Positions 25,468 to 36,000 of a stretch of DNA of 64,000 nucleotides are shown here, piece after piece. Source of the stretch: Ustilago trichophora (Eukaryota; Basidiomycota; Ustilaginomycetes; Ustilaginales; Ustilaginaceae); NCBI GenBank assembly GCA_900323505.1, contig OOIN01000022.1, forward strand, positions 680,228-744,227. The letters are read 5' to 3'. Position 1 is the stretch's first letter. Every line of letters begins with the position of its first letter. Below the pieces are notes generated by a model. That model was not told the origin of the DNA. It ran no database searches and worked only from the letters and a program-made list of their open reading frames with translations. The position numbers and the translations under genes were made by a program.

Positions 25468-27768
25468 TTGCAACCCCATCCTGCATTTCCGCTGCTGCTG
25501 GGTGCACTTGGACACCGAGCATCCCCCAGAGCTCCCTTTTCTTTTGGTCGTGTCGAGAGTGCCTCTCTTTTGCACGCTATCAAACCAGATGAAAGCCTTG
25601 CCATTCACCTCCATACACCTCCTCGTCCCTACTCATCGTCTTCGGACGCAAGCGCAAACATGGAGCACCACACAAGGCAGACAAAGGTGACCTTACCTCC
25701 TCTTTCATCTCTCACGACCTCCATCGACCTCGACCGCAGGCACGAGACATCGTCAACCCATGGACGCAATCTTGTCGATCCAAGTCCGGTAACCATATTG
25801 CGCGACCTACCGATCCAAGACACAGAAACACAGACGATCAACCTTGGATCAAGCGCGACGTCCATCTCTCATGATCGACGTTGGTCCATAGACCGTGGAA
25901 TTCCCGCGACATCACGGCCAACTTCAGCAGCATACTCTCCCACCAATCACAAAGTCGCTAGCATGACTTCCATGTCAGGCTCTCCAACTCTGCGCAACTC
26001 GGCGACCACCTCGTCAACATCACCCAAAGCACTCAAAGCCTCTATGCGCGGTGTCGTTGAATCCAACCGGCCCCGTTCCTACTCCTCACCTCACAGGAAC
26101 AGGATGCACAATCCGACCAGAAGATCCTCCCTCGCCGACGCCACCGAGGTTGACCGACTTCTCGAGGGCCTTATCTACGTTCAAGACATCAACCGACGCC
26201 TCGGCCTCAACACGGGAGGTCCGGCTTCGCCTTCTATCTTTCACAATGCCGGTGCTGCAGAGACGCTTCGCAACAAGCTGCAAGACGAGCTACACACCAT
26301 GGCTCTCTTCTCACAGTCCCGCGCCGAATCCGTCGCCAAGCACCTCGGACTTCCTGCCTATTTTGCTCCCAGTCGCAGAGCACCTGGAGATTCGTCACCT
26401 CAGCAAAACGGCTTCCTCGCGTCTGTCACCGTTTCTGGTCAGGCCGGTCATCCAACATGGCCCCCGACCGATCCTGCTGAAAGGACCCAGTCATCCATGG
26501 GGCGTTTGACTTTGGAGGAGCGACACCACCGCGATGTTGACTATGGCCATTACAGCGAAGCAAGCGAGACCGAATACGACGATGCTCGCAGCGGCTACCA
26601 TGTGAGCGGGCCTGGCGCGTACGCGTCGCATCCAGTTCATACCGACCCATCACTTCGCACCATCTCGAGAGCCATCTCCTTTGAGCAGCCACGACCTGTC
26701 CAGTATCGCCACCAGAATCCTCATGCTTCAATGGATCCGCACCGCTTCGAGATGGATGCCAGGATGCAAAACGATCACGCCATGCGACACCCACTCACAG
26801 GTTCAGGCGTGCCGCACATGTATCATCCCGACGGCCGTTATCAGCAACAGATGGAGCTCCTCGACCGCAGGCGTCTGGCTGGAAAAGGAATGAAAAGAGT
26901 CCGAAAGCGCAAGAACGAACATCACCAAGAATGCCTTGGATGCCAAGCCAAAGAGACACCAGAGTGGAGGAAAGGCCCCATGGGTCCGCGAACGCTGTGC
27001 AACGCGTGTGGCCTCCTCTATGCCAAGCTCACCAAGCGCAAGCAACAGGAAGCTGAGGCTGCTGCCAAAGCTAGCGGCAAAAGTGCCGAGGAGATTGTGC
27101 GCGAGCGCGAAGAGTCGCCGGGTGCCAAGCAGGCTAGCCTCGAGGCGTTACGAGCCGAACTCAACCTGGCTAATGGCATGCGCAATCGTGCCACATCATC
27201 GTCGACGCCCGGTGGCAACGTCAGCATGCTGCACGCTCCTCATCTCTCTGCTACACATATGCACGCGGCACGCTTCCACGACGGCCCGCATGACAATGCG
27301 CCTTCCGGTCAGCCCTGGCCGGCTCGCGATAGTTTTCAACCTCCTTTCGCTCATCAGATGACTCATCATAGGCCAACAATGTCAAACACAAGCGGTTCTG
27401 ATCGAATGGATCCTCGTACCATGGACAATGTCATGAGACCCTATAGCGGTGGCAGCATCCCTGCGGCTCCCATGCAGCGATATGCCGACGAAACCCACAT
27501 GCGCTCGGCTTCGGGTCGGGCCAACTCGCTAGGACACGTCGAAAGCTTTGAGCAGCTCCTTGGCCGTCCCACCAGTAGCGCTGCAAGCCCAGCAAGATAT
27601 CTGCGACCCTACTCGCAAGGAAACTCGCAAGGAAGCTCAAGCTCGTATCCGTCTCCTCCGCAGATTGGTAGGCAGCGTTCCGCATCCACGCTGCATGCCT
27701 CCGCCGCACCGTCTTACGACCGACCCGTGTCGCCCAATACGCAGCGACGGCACCACCCATATATGTAA
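25468..27768 (+). CDS. GATA-type zinc-finger transcription factor
   Basis: A 766-aa ORF with one GATA finger at about residues 489-514 (C-x2-C-x18-C-x2-C), containing TPEWRKGPMGPRTLCNACGL followed by a basic tail (AKLTKRKQQEAEA). The 18-residue loop and EWRKGP are those of the WC-2/plant-like GATA class rather than the 17-residue AreA class. No PAS domain is seen, so it is not a WC-2 orthologue. The rest is Ser/His/Pro-rich and disordered; the segment EVDRLLEGLIYVQDINRRLG (~220-240) is a likely helix conserved in a subset of these factors. M65 at 25660 (context AAACATGG) is an equally good start, and the first 64 residues look leader-like. The target genes cannot be deduced. Confidence 0.88.
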   Translation: MQPHPAFPLLLGALGHRASPRAPFSFGRVESASLLHAIKPDESLAIHLHTPPRPYSSSSDASANMEHHTRQTKVTLPPLSSLTTSIDLDRRHETSSTHGRNLVDPSPVTILRDLPIQDTETQTINLGSSATSISHDRRWSIDRGIPATSRPTSAAYSPTNHKVASMTSMSGSPTLRNSATTSSTSPKALKASMRGVVESNRPRSYSSPHRNRMHNPTRRSSLADATEVDRLLEGLIYVQDINRRLGLNTGGPASPSIFHNAGAAETLRNKLQDELHTMALFSQSRAESVAKHLGLPAYFAPSRRAPGDSSPQQNGFLASVTVSGQAGHPTWPPTDPAERTQSSMGRLTLEERHHRDVDYGHYSEASETEYDDARSGYHVSGPGAYASHPVHTDPSLRTISRAISFEQPRPVQYRHQNPHASMDPHRFEMDARMQNDHAMRHPLTGSGVPHMYHPDGRYQQQMELLDRRRLAGKGMKRVRKRKNEHHQECLGCQAKETPEWRKGPMGPRTLCNACGLLYAKLTKRKQQEAEAAAKASGKSAEEIVREREESPGAKQASLEALRAELNLANGMRNRATSSSTPGGNVSMLHAPHLSATHMHAARFHDGPHDNAPSGQPWPARDSFQPPFAHQMTHHRPTMSNTSGSDRMDPRTMDNVMRPYSGGSIPAAPMQRYADETHMRSASGRANSLGHVESFEQLLGRPTSSAASPARYLRPYSQGNSQGSSSSYPSPPQIGRQRSASTLHASAAPSYDRPVSPNTQRRHHPYM

Positions 27769-28030
27769 TTGTACGCTACTGCCAAGGACTGCAACAAAAA
27801 CACGCATGCACAGTTTTTGCAATAATGTGAGCCGTCTGTGCTCAATCTGGCGAGAAGCAAAGCACTACTTGACATGTGTGCGTGCTTTGTACGTGCTCCC
27901 CTAGAAACGTGTGGCATTCTGCCCGATGCTGCCTGAGTGCGTCCTCGAATCCTTACGTGAGTAGGCGCGGAACTCCGACTTTACTCTAGATATCATATAT
28001 ACAAAATGGCCCCATCGCAGGGACTTGAAA
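27769..28030. other. Spacer between GATA gene and tRNA-Ser
   Basis: 3' region of the GATA factor and 5' flank of the tRNA. A TATATA stretch lies at about 27990-28005, roughly 30 bases before the tRNA, as is common for fungal Pol III genes. Confidence 0.4.
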
Positions 28031-28147
28031 GGCACGTTGCCCGAGTGGTTAAGGGGTTAGTCTTGAATTGCAACAATTTCAACGGCTGTCAGCGACGCTG
28101 CTAACTAATTCGCATTGCGAGCGCAGGTTCAAACCCTGCACGTGTCG
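28031..28147 (+). tRNA. tRNA-Ser (anticodon TGA), with 35-nt intron
   Basis: Acceptor stem GGCACGT/ACGTGTC with discriminator G73, as required for serine identity. The D arm is CCCGAGTGGTTAAGGG and the anticodon stem TTAGT/ACTAA. Anticodon TGA (28064-28066) decodes UCA. A 35-nt intron at 28068-28102 follows position 37. The long variable arm TTCGCATTGCGAG forms a hairpin, and the T arm is GCAGG-TTCAAAC-CCTGC. Mature length is 82 nt. A TTTTTT run a few bases after the end (28150-28155) is a Pol III terminator. Confidence 0.95.
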
Positions 28148-28155
28148 AACTTTTT
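28148..28155 (+). terminator. Pol III terminator of tRNA-Ser
   Basis: A T6 run two to three bases beyond the tRNA-Ser 3' end, the standard RNA polymerase III stop. Confidence 0.7.
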
Positions 28156-28295
28156 TGGATCAATTAATTATTCTTGAGATGAAGTTGAACACCTTTTTCT
28201 CTTCGAAATTGTTGACGAGCAACCGTAAACATGTACCATCGACTTGTGACAAACAGATAAACACAAGCGATGACAGGAAAGAAGAGCTTGATTGA

Positions 28296-28959
28296 TCAAC
28301 ATGACACAATAGTTAGGCTGTAATGTTGGGAGTTTTTGTGCACAACAAGCGCAGTTGCCAGCTTGTCCATTTCATTGTCACATTCTGTATAAGTGCCATC
28401 AAACTGGGTGGCATCACTATAGCTTTGGAGATAGCCATATTGTCCCACAGGCACCAAAGCAGAGTAGGTGCCTGTGATTGAATACAATTCCATATAGCCT
28501 GCACCAAAAGTAGAATCACATTGATTCCCTGTTCTGGTTGCTGTAAACGTTGATTCCACATTGTGGTGCAGGTCCTAGATTTGGATCTTGTCCATCTCAA
28601 GGAGCTGCAGCGGCTCTGAATTCATCCTGATTGGTCTTGCAGCTACCAAGAATTGCCTGGGCAGAGGCTGCTGTCATCAGTCAAGTGAGCAAGATGATCA
28701 ACAATAGGCTGCATTCAATTTTGACCTTCTGACCAGCCAGCTTATTAACCAGATTGGTGCACTCAACATCCCTGAACTGCTGTGCACAATTTGTTTGAGA
28801 GTAGTTGAGCACAATCTGTGGGACTTCAACTTGGCTTGTTGTGTAATGAATGTTTGGACCCCCAGCTGGACCCAGTTCAAAGACACCTGGACAGTTGGTA
28901 CTGTTGAAGATGTTGAAATACGCAAGTATTTCGACAAATTTCATCTCGTACTCAAACAT
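28296..28959 (-). pseudogene. Decayed ORF, Cys-containing, unknown family
   Basis: Reading from 28959 on the minus strand, one frame runs through 28681, crosses a TGA, continues as LMTAASAQAILGSCKTNQDE, meets another stop, and continues PNLGPAPQCGINVYSNQ. A neighbouring frame (from 28559) then continues with GAGYMELYSITGTYSAL. The pieces have protein-like composition with regularly spaced Cys (STNCPGVFELG, SQTNCAQQF, DVECTNL). This suggests one former gene broken by stops and a frameshift, or one with unrecognised small introns. It may have been a small secreted protein, but no signal peptide is clear. I do not recognise the family. Confidence 0.35.
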
Positions 28960-31900
28960 GTCTCACGGTGAGATTCTGCAATCTAGGTAGCTAGTTCACC
29001 AATTAACGGACAAGATTGCTAAGTTGCGTATGCAACCAATCATAACTCCTCCAAAACTCCCCGCAAAATATCCTACGGACCAATCTGATAACGAGGATCC
29101 AGACTCACCGCCTAAACACACATCTAGTTACCTAGATGTACGTTGACCCCTAGAACCATCACAATCCGATCTAATCACACTCAACAGAGTGGAGTCACCA
29201 AAGAAGACAAGTCTATGGTTGGACAGATAGGAGCACACAACCACCCAATTGGTGGAACCAATGACTACACTGGAGTCTAGGTAACGAGACCACAAAAACA
29301 GACGAAGTCCAAAGGAAACAACAAAGCAAAATGGGCTGACGGCCAACCAGTAAAGAATGGGGCAACTCCCCAAAACACAAGTATAGGCAACTCACCCAAG
29401 GAATAGGTAACTAGACCTGAGGGACGTCTGGCGGATGAAGGGACTTCCCCTTGGAGGGAAGTCCAGTAAGAAAACAACTCACGTATGAGGGACGCCAGAA
29501 ACCATAAATACTTGTATATTCTCCCCTGCCGTCAGTAGAAATATCATCAAATCATTCCCCTTTAAACCGGTGACAGTAAGATTACCGCTGAGTCACAAAT
29601 CTAGCTACCTAGATCAAGTTCTCGGGGCAATACTCTCATTCTAAGCTTCCGAACCTCTGCATCATGCACAAGTGCCAGTTCTTGGGGTCTAGTTCTTGGA
29701 ATCACAACTAGAACTCTCCCCGAGCGAATCTCTTAGACTTACTAACTGTGCTCGAGATTGCTACTCGACCACTGTAGGCACCTAGACTGACATCTAGGTA
29801 CCTAGAACCTGTAAGTCACACTTGCACAAGAAGTCTAACTAACTTTGCCGTGGACGTTCCATAGCTGCTTTACTCTCCAAAGTCTGACAGAAGAGGTCTG
29901 CTCTGCAAAAGTAAAGTGTGGCATTCTACATGGCCAAATCAGAGAAGAGTGGTCAAAATCAAGGATGTGAGGCTGTGCACAATGAAGGCTACTGGGAAGA
30001 ATTGAAAGACTGAGACACTGGTGGGATTTGCATGGAGCAAGATGAGAATGAATTGTCAAGAACCATGCCTTTATATGCAAATTGAGCTAGGCAAGTTTGC
30101 TGTGCTAGTGCTCAAAAAGTAGTTAATTGAAAAGTAGTTGATTCTATGACCAAGACTTGATGGTAGTCTGTACAGCAATAGCACTACATGCTTTTTTTCA
30201 CTATAACTCTGTTTGCCATTGCTAGCCAAGAGTTACAAGTAGAAGAGGAACACAGACTTATAAAGTGGTTCTTGGATTACACAATAACCAAAAGCATGAA
30301 TGTGGCTTCTGCTAGTGTGTGGAAGAAATGTCATTTTGGCATCTTCGTTCAATCATGTGATAGTTGTTTTGATCCTTTCTGCAGTTGATTAGTTGAGAGA
30401 GCTTTGGGATTACTGTCCAACCTCAAAGGAAAGAATGGCAGAGTTGACACAAATGCATGCATGCTAGCTACCTGTCAGGGGTTGCAGGCCTGACTTTGTG
30501 AATCTGCTTATATGTTGGAGAATGTGGTCACCTGCTGCATCAGCATATTTGTCCAACTGGTGTCTATTGGAAGTTGACGTTGCCAAGGAGCTACCGCAGG
30601 CGGCAGACAGCCAGGTTTATCAGTCTGTAACTTGTCAAAGACGCAGAAGCAAGTAGCTAGTTTGCTAAAGGCCTCACAATGGGTGGATTGGCTTGTAGAG
30701 CTGAATCAGTTATTATATCAGTCCAGATACAATCCGTAGCCCGGGGTGGACAGTTGAGTTGACAGGCAGCAGGGACAAAGAGGAGCTGCAACGTAGATAG
30801 AGTACTTAGCGATCCAAAGGAAACAAAGTCAAGGTATTGCAGACGTAGTTAGTGATGTGGGAAAATAGGTAAAGAATCGATTGTGGAAGATGTTGAGTAC
30901 TCCGTCAAGACATCTCTATATATATGTGCAGAGCTATCATACATCATTATGGTTGGTGAAGATGAGTGATAATGCCCGCCAAACATGTAGCAGGCATATA
31001 GCGGTGATGTACAATCAACCGTGGAGACAAAGTCTCCAAGCCTATAGCTACAACTGGTTCCCAGGATAAGATAGCTGTATGAATGTAAAGAGTGTGAGCA
31101 GACGATCAAGATGATTGTACTGTGAGATCTGAGGTTTGTGATGTAAACACCTGTCCATAGGGACAACTGTTGGCAGTGTTGTCCCATCAGTAATGACTGC
31201 TAAAAGATGTCTGTAAAGATTGGGCATTGCATGGCATAGGCATGCATTCCGGGGAAACCAAGTTGCCAAAGTAAAGACCGTTTCCAAGATCCAAGTTGTG
31301 TGGGAACCTGCGCAATGGATGTGTTGGTGGTTCCTTACCGACATCTGTAAGAGACTTGTTGGTGCGTGTGTTGTGTTCCAGTTACCGACATCTGCAAGCG
31401 TTGGCTGGGCCAATATTGGTGAAGCGAATTTAATTTGTGCTCTTCAATGCAGCGTGATGGCCGAGAGAGCCGATCACCTGAGAAAATTTCGGTTTTTGGC
31501 CAACACACGAGCGCGCGCTCAGTCAAGCGTTTTGCACTTGTCTCACTCACTCTCTCTCTCACTCTCTTACCATCATCCAAGCACTGTCCTCGTGAGGCAG
31601 TGTTTTTTCTTCACACAATTGCTTTTGCACTCAACTTGCGTCAGCATCATCTTAACTTTGCAGCACAAGCGCTGCTCACCTGCAACTGGTTTCACCATGA
31701 CACTCCCGCCTTCTCGCCAACTTCACAGCACAAGCACTGCTCACCCGCATCTAGCTTCACTACGACACTCTCACCTTTTCTCCTCACTTTTCGACCGTTT
31801 CTGGTACTCCAACCGCTGCACTACGATATCTGTTCTTTGACTGTCCCTGGCCCTTCTCCCGCTCATCATGGTCTACCTTTGCTATATCTCGTCACGGTCG

Positions 31901-32680
31901 ACATTCACTGGATTCCGCTGCGTCACTTCTTTTCGATACTTCCCCCCGTCCCTCAACTGTCTCTGGCCCTTCATACTTGTCACGGTCAACTTTCACTGGC
32001 AGAGCTATTCCCTTCTCCACTCGCGGTCCCTGCACTCCACGTTCGTCCTTGAGGCCTCACTTCCTTCACTGCTCAGCTCCTGGCGCTCCACGTTTGCCCT
32101 TGTGGCCTCACTCCCCCACTTGCTCAGCAGCTCAATTTGGTAATTTCTATCAAACCACCCTCCTCTCTGTCCCAGACCTTGCTGTCACCTGGCAGTGTCA
32201 GTCTTGCCACCCAGCAGTTCAACTTTCTCATTGGCCTCTGCTTGCACGCCTCCTCTCTTTCCCCGCTTACCCCTCGCCGCCAGTGGTACATGTGGCCGTC
32301 GTACCTGCTTGCCCGTGCGCTTGCAGAACGACTGTCTGGATTTGATCCCTGGACGTTAAAGACATCTCTGGTTGGCAGGTGCACGTCCTGGCCAAGACAC
32401 ACGTCCCCTGCTTGACACACAGGGAGCACTCCCAAGTGAGTGGTTCTGAGGCCGGCGAGCCCAGATCTTGAACGTGTTTGCCTTCAGTGGCTTTAGCTGG
32501 GTTCAAGTCCCACGTGTCTCACAGTAGGCTTGCCGTTGCAACGTGTATCTTGTCGTCGTGGTCTGGCACACCCGTCCCAAGCTCTACATGGTCTTTCTCA
32601 GTTGCCTGTCGACTCTCGGTCCTTTCTTCTCCTTCCTTGTCACTTGGCCCTTCCGAGCCCAAGACACGTTCCGACCCTTA
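28960..32680. other. Gene-poor stretch before the retrotransposon
   Basis: No supported gene in 3.7 kb. Between 28980 and 29810 a CTAGGTA/TACCTAG motif recurs at least five times (see findings). A TATA-like ATAAATACTTG lies near 29503. From about 31630 to 31990 there are short direct repeats (GCACAAGC.CTGCTCACC at about 31662 and 31728; CGGTC.AC.TTCACTGG at about 31896 and 31984) that may be the untranslated leader of the adjoining retrotransposon. Confidence 0.45.
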
Positions 32681-34263
32681 ATGCCGAGCGACATCCTCTG
32701 CTCTAGGTGCAAGGGCCGTTTTCCTCCCTCCCATTTTGTCGGCGCCCATAAAAAGGCCGTTAAGCACTGCGCTGGCTGTCGTGGCATCTCCTCGCCCGGC
32801 GTCACTGCACCTCCAACACCTAGCATGCAAACTCCTCCCTCCGCTCATATGAGGCACCTCTCTTGTTCCCCTCGCTCGTTGCCTCACTTTAGCCGCTCTC
32901 GCTCCGACTCCTCTTCTCCCCGCCCGTCGGCTGAAGCTGCTCTTGAAGGCCAGATCCTCAACCGCCTCGACAAGCACCTCGACGCCCGCTTCAACCTGCT
33001 GCTGGAAAAGCTTCGCCCAGCTGCCAGTTCTCCCCCTCCTCCGTCGCTCCTCGGCCCAACCCTTACCGCCGCCGCCTCCCTTTCGCCGCCGCCTAACACA
33101 GTTGGTGAGTCGAGCCCCCTCTCCTCCTCCCGCTGTTTCCCCTGGGTTCCTCCAAACGTTGTCAAGCTAGTGGCACAAGACAAGCTCCCTGCTGAGCAAC
33201 TGGTTAAGCTTCACAACCCCAAGTCCTGTGTCACCAGAGACCCGCCTCAAGCTTCCGGCCTGGTCTTTGAAGGAGGCCAACTTACTCTGGCCAAAGACTT
33301 GACCTCTCAACGGACGTCAAGCTTCGTCAAAGCAATCCCCAACCTGGCCGCCCTCACCCACGTTTGGCTCATCTATACTGGCATCCGAGTTTGCTCCACC
33401 CAGAACCCCATCCTCCACGAGGCTCTCCTGTCGCATCTCCTCAATCTCATTGAGTTCGACAGCCTCTTCACTTGGCGCGCAGTCGTCGATTACCACCTCT
33501 CAGTCTGCCGAATCAGGTTTGGTACCGGCATCGTACACGAGTGGGCTCTCACGGACCAACAAATCCACAGCACGGTGCTCGCCCCTTTCTTAAAGGCACC
33601 TAGCTTCGCACAGCCTGCCTCCGCCTCGTCCTTCCGTCCCGAGTTGTCGCAAGTCCCTCGCGCAAAGGCAATGGCTTCAGCAAAGCTGCCTCCAAACTCA
33701 ACGCCAGCTCCTACAAGCCTTGCAGACGCTTCAACGCAGGCTTTGAGTGTAACGGATGCACTCGACCACACACCTGCATCAACTGTGGCGGCGCCCATGC
33801 AATGGTTGGATGCGCAAACTTCAAAAGCGCCAAGACCAACGCCGCCACAATCACCAAGAAAGGTCACTAACTTGGTGACTACTGCCCCTTTCCCAAGCAA
33901 CACATTTGTCATCAACAGCATGCTCCGTTGCAGGTCCCTGCCACCTCCAAGCGCGCGACTCAGGTCCCAGCCGCCTCCAAGTGCTTCTCTCCCCTCACCG
34001 TGGTACTTCACCACCTATCCGGCCAACGTTCCTCACAACGTTCAGTCTGCGCCACTGCCAAGCGCGTGTCAACGGTCTCTGCAGCCTCAAACTGCGTCAA
34101 CTCGATCCACACCTCCCCTTGGTGTACGATCTGCGCCCTTGCCAAGCGCCTCCAGGTCTCTGCCACCTTCAAGTGCGCTTCCCCAGGTTGGTCCACCTTC
34201 AACCACCCAGCCCGCACTGCTGTCAAGTGCCGCCATCTCCCTCCCATCTACTGGAATTGTTGA
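32681..34263 (+). pseudogene. gag-like ORF of the DIRS/Ngaro element (frameshifted)
   Basis: Starts MPSDILCSRCKGRF, with a first Cys/His cluster (CSRC...HCAGC). The reading frame of 32681 holds until about 33650. It then shifts to the frame of 33661, which carries a CCHC zinc knuckle CINCGGAHAMVGC preceded by PCRRFNAGFECNGC, a typical nucleocapsid module. A TAA at 33868 interrupts it, after which the same frame continues to TGA at 34261. The tail holds three diverged repeats of about 30 residues (KRATQVPAASKC, KRVSTVSAASNC, KRLQVSATFKC). The apparent 1185-aa ORF through this region is an out-of-frame fusion between gag and RT. Confidence 0.7.
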
Positions 34264-34264
34264 C

Positions 34265-36000
34265 ATGACTCCTGCTTGTGCCTCAACGCTCCTTGCCTCC
34301 CTTCTCAAAGGCTCGCCACCTCCACCACGGCCTAACACGTGGTGCAAGCACCCTATCTTCAATGCCGCCGACGTCCCCGCTACCATCGGCTCCCTCAGCC
34401 TCCAACACTGGTCCCACTTCCTTGACCTGTACCCAGATCAAGCCTTTGCCGCCCAGTTGCGCAGAGCCCTCCAGCACGGTGTCAAGCTTGGCTACACCAG
34501 CCCGCTTTGCAATGCATCCCGCCTGGAGGTTGCCAACTTGCCCATGAACAACACCGATGTCCTCCACCTTTGCCGTGAGATCGAGGCTCAAGTCCTCGAG
34601 GGCAGACTACAACCCGTTACTGATCCGATCGGCATCAACCTTGTCTGCTCCCTGGTAGGTGTGGTGCCAAAGCCACACAGCAACAAACGTCGCACCATCT
34701 ACCACCTCTTGCATCCACGGAAACCTGGCAAGCGCTTGCCATCCGTCAACAACGGCGTCGACCCCTCCTTTGTCACCCTTCGGTACGAGAGCCTCGATGT
34801 ACTCATGGATTTCATCCGTGATCATCCGAGCGCCTCCCTTTGGAAGGCCAATTTAGAGGATGCCTTTCGGCATATAGTGGTCGCCAAAACTGATGCTCGC
34901 CTCATGGGCATCCACTTTGACAGCCAATACTACCAGGAGTGCGCACTTGCGTTTGGAGGACGCTCGTCGCCATTCCTCTTCAATCTCTTTGCCAAATTCT
35001 TACACTGGCTAACCTCCTTTGTCCTGACAGCTGTGTCACCGTCGTCGACCTCCCATTCCGACGTGTCTCACTACTCAACAACTTCTTTGGTGCGTCTGCC
35101 GCCTCTACCGACGCCGGCATCCCTATCCAGGCCCTCAGCCTATCCGCCGCCGCACTTGGGTTTCGCCTCAGCCAAAGGAAGACCCTCTGGGGCACAACTC
35201 GACTCAAAATCCTGGGGATCGAGCTCGACTCCATCGCCCAAACGGCATCCATCACCACTGAGCGTTGTCGTCAAATCCTCCAGCTCTGCCGACGTCTGGT
35301 GGACTGCCGATGGGCCTCACTCCTCGAATTGCAGCAAGTTGCTGGCCACCTCCAGTTTGTCACACAAATTGCACCGCACGGCCATGCCTTCCTGCGTTGA
35401 CTTTACGACGCAGTTAAGGCTCACTACAAGGCACCCTTCAGCCGTCGTATCAGCCGTGCCACCCGTGACGAGCTGTCTTGGTGGATCGACACCCTCAAAT
35501 TGTGGGATGGCGTCTCCCTGCTCCAACCATCCCCTCTGGTTGTTGAGCACATCTGGACAGACGCGTCCAAACGGTCCATTGGCGCACACCTTGGCACCAT
35601 GGACAACCCGGTGGCCGTCTTCTCTCACAAACTGTCTCGTCGACACCGTAAGAAAGACATTTGCTTCCTCGAGGCCCTCGCAGTTCTTGAAGCTCTCTGC
35701 CGCTTTGCCCCTACCTGGTCTGGACCTCGCCACGTTGTCGTCCATGTCGACAATGAAAACGTGGAGTACGGCCTTCGCAAAGGCTCCATCCGCGACCCCA
35801 GCACCCAGGTGCTCTTTCGAGCCATCTTTGCACTGTGCCTCCAAAAGCACATCGAGCTCGTCCCTGTGCATGTCTCCTCCGCAGAGAACATCCTTGCTGA
35901 CGCTCTCTCTCGACAACGGTTTGCCTTCATCCAACAACAGTACCTGCAGGCATACTCCCTCCTGCCGTTCAAGGTCAACTTGGATCCCAGCCGCCCACCA
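34265..36000 (+). pseudogene. Reverse transcriptase-RNase H of the DIRS/Ngaro element (inactive)
   Basis: The ATG at 34265 overlaps the gag stop region. RT motifs: LVGVVPKPHSNKRRTIYHL, motif A WKANLEDAFRHIVV, and motif B AFGGRSSPFLFNLFAKFL. The frame shifts at about 35025. Motif C, normally Y-x-D-D, reads LLNNFFGAS, with codons AAC AAC at 35077-35082. Both catalytic aspartates are therefore replaced by Asn. RNase H follows: TDASKRSIGAHLG, EALAVLEAL, VDNENVEYGL and SSAENILADALSR, with its acidic residues intact. An in-frame TGA at 35398-35400 separates RT from RNase H. Confidence 0.8.

Noticed and set aside
28959..29597. A possible 639-bp solo LTR beginning TGTCTCACGG and ending GAGTCACA
   Set aside because: The ends are weakly inverted and there is a TATA-like site, but no target duplication (AAACA versus AATCT) and no second copy in the window.
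32455..32530. A tRNA-like T arm (GGGTTCAAGTCCCAC)
   Set aside because: No matching acceptor, D or anticodon arms could be built around it.
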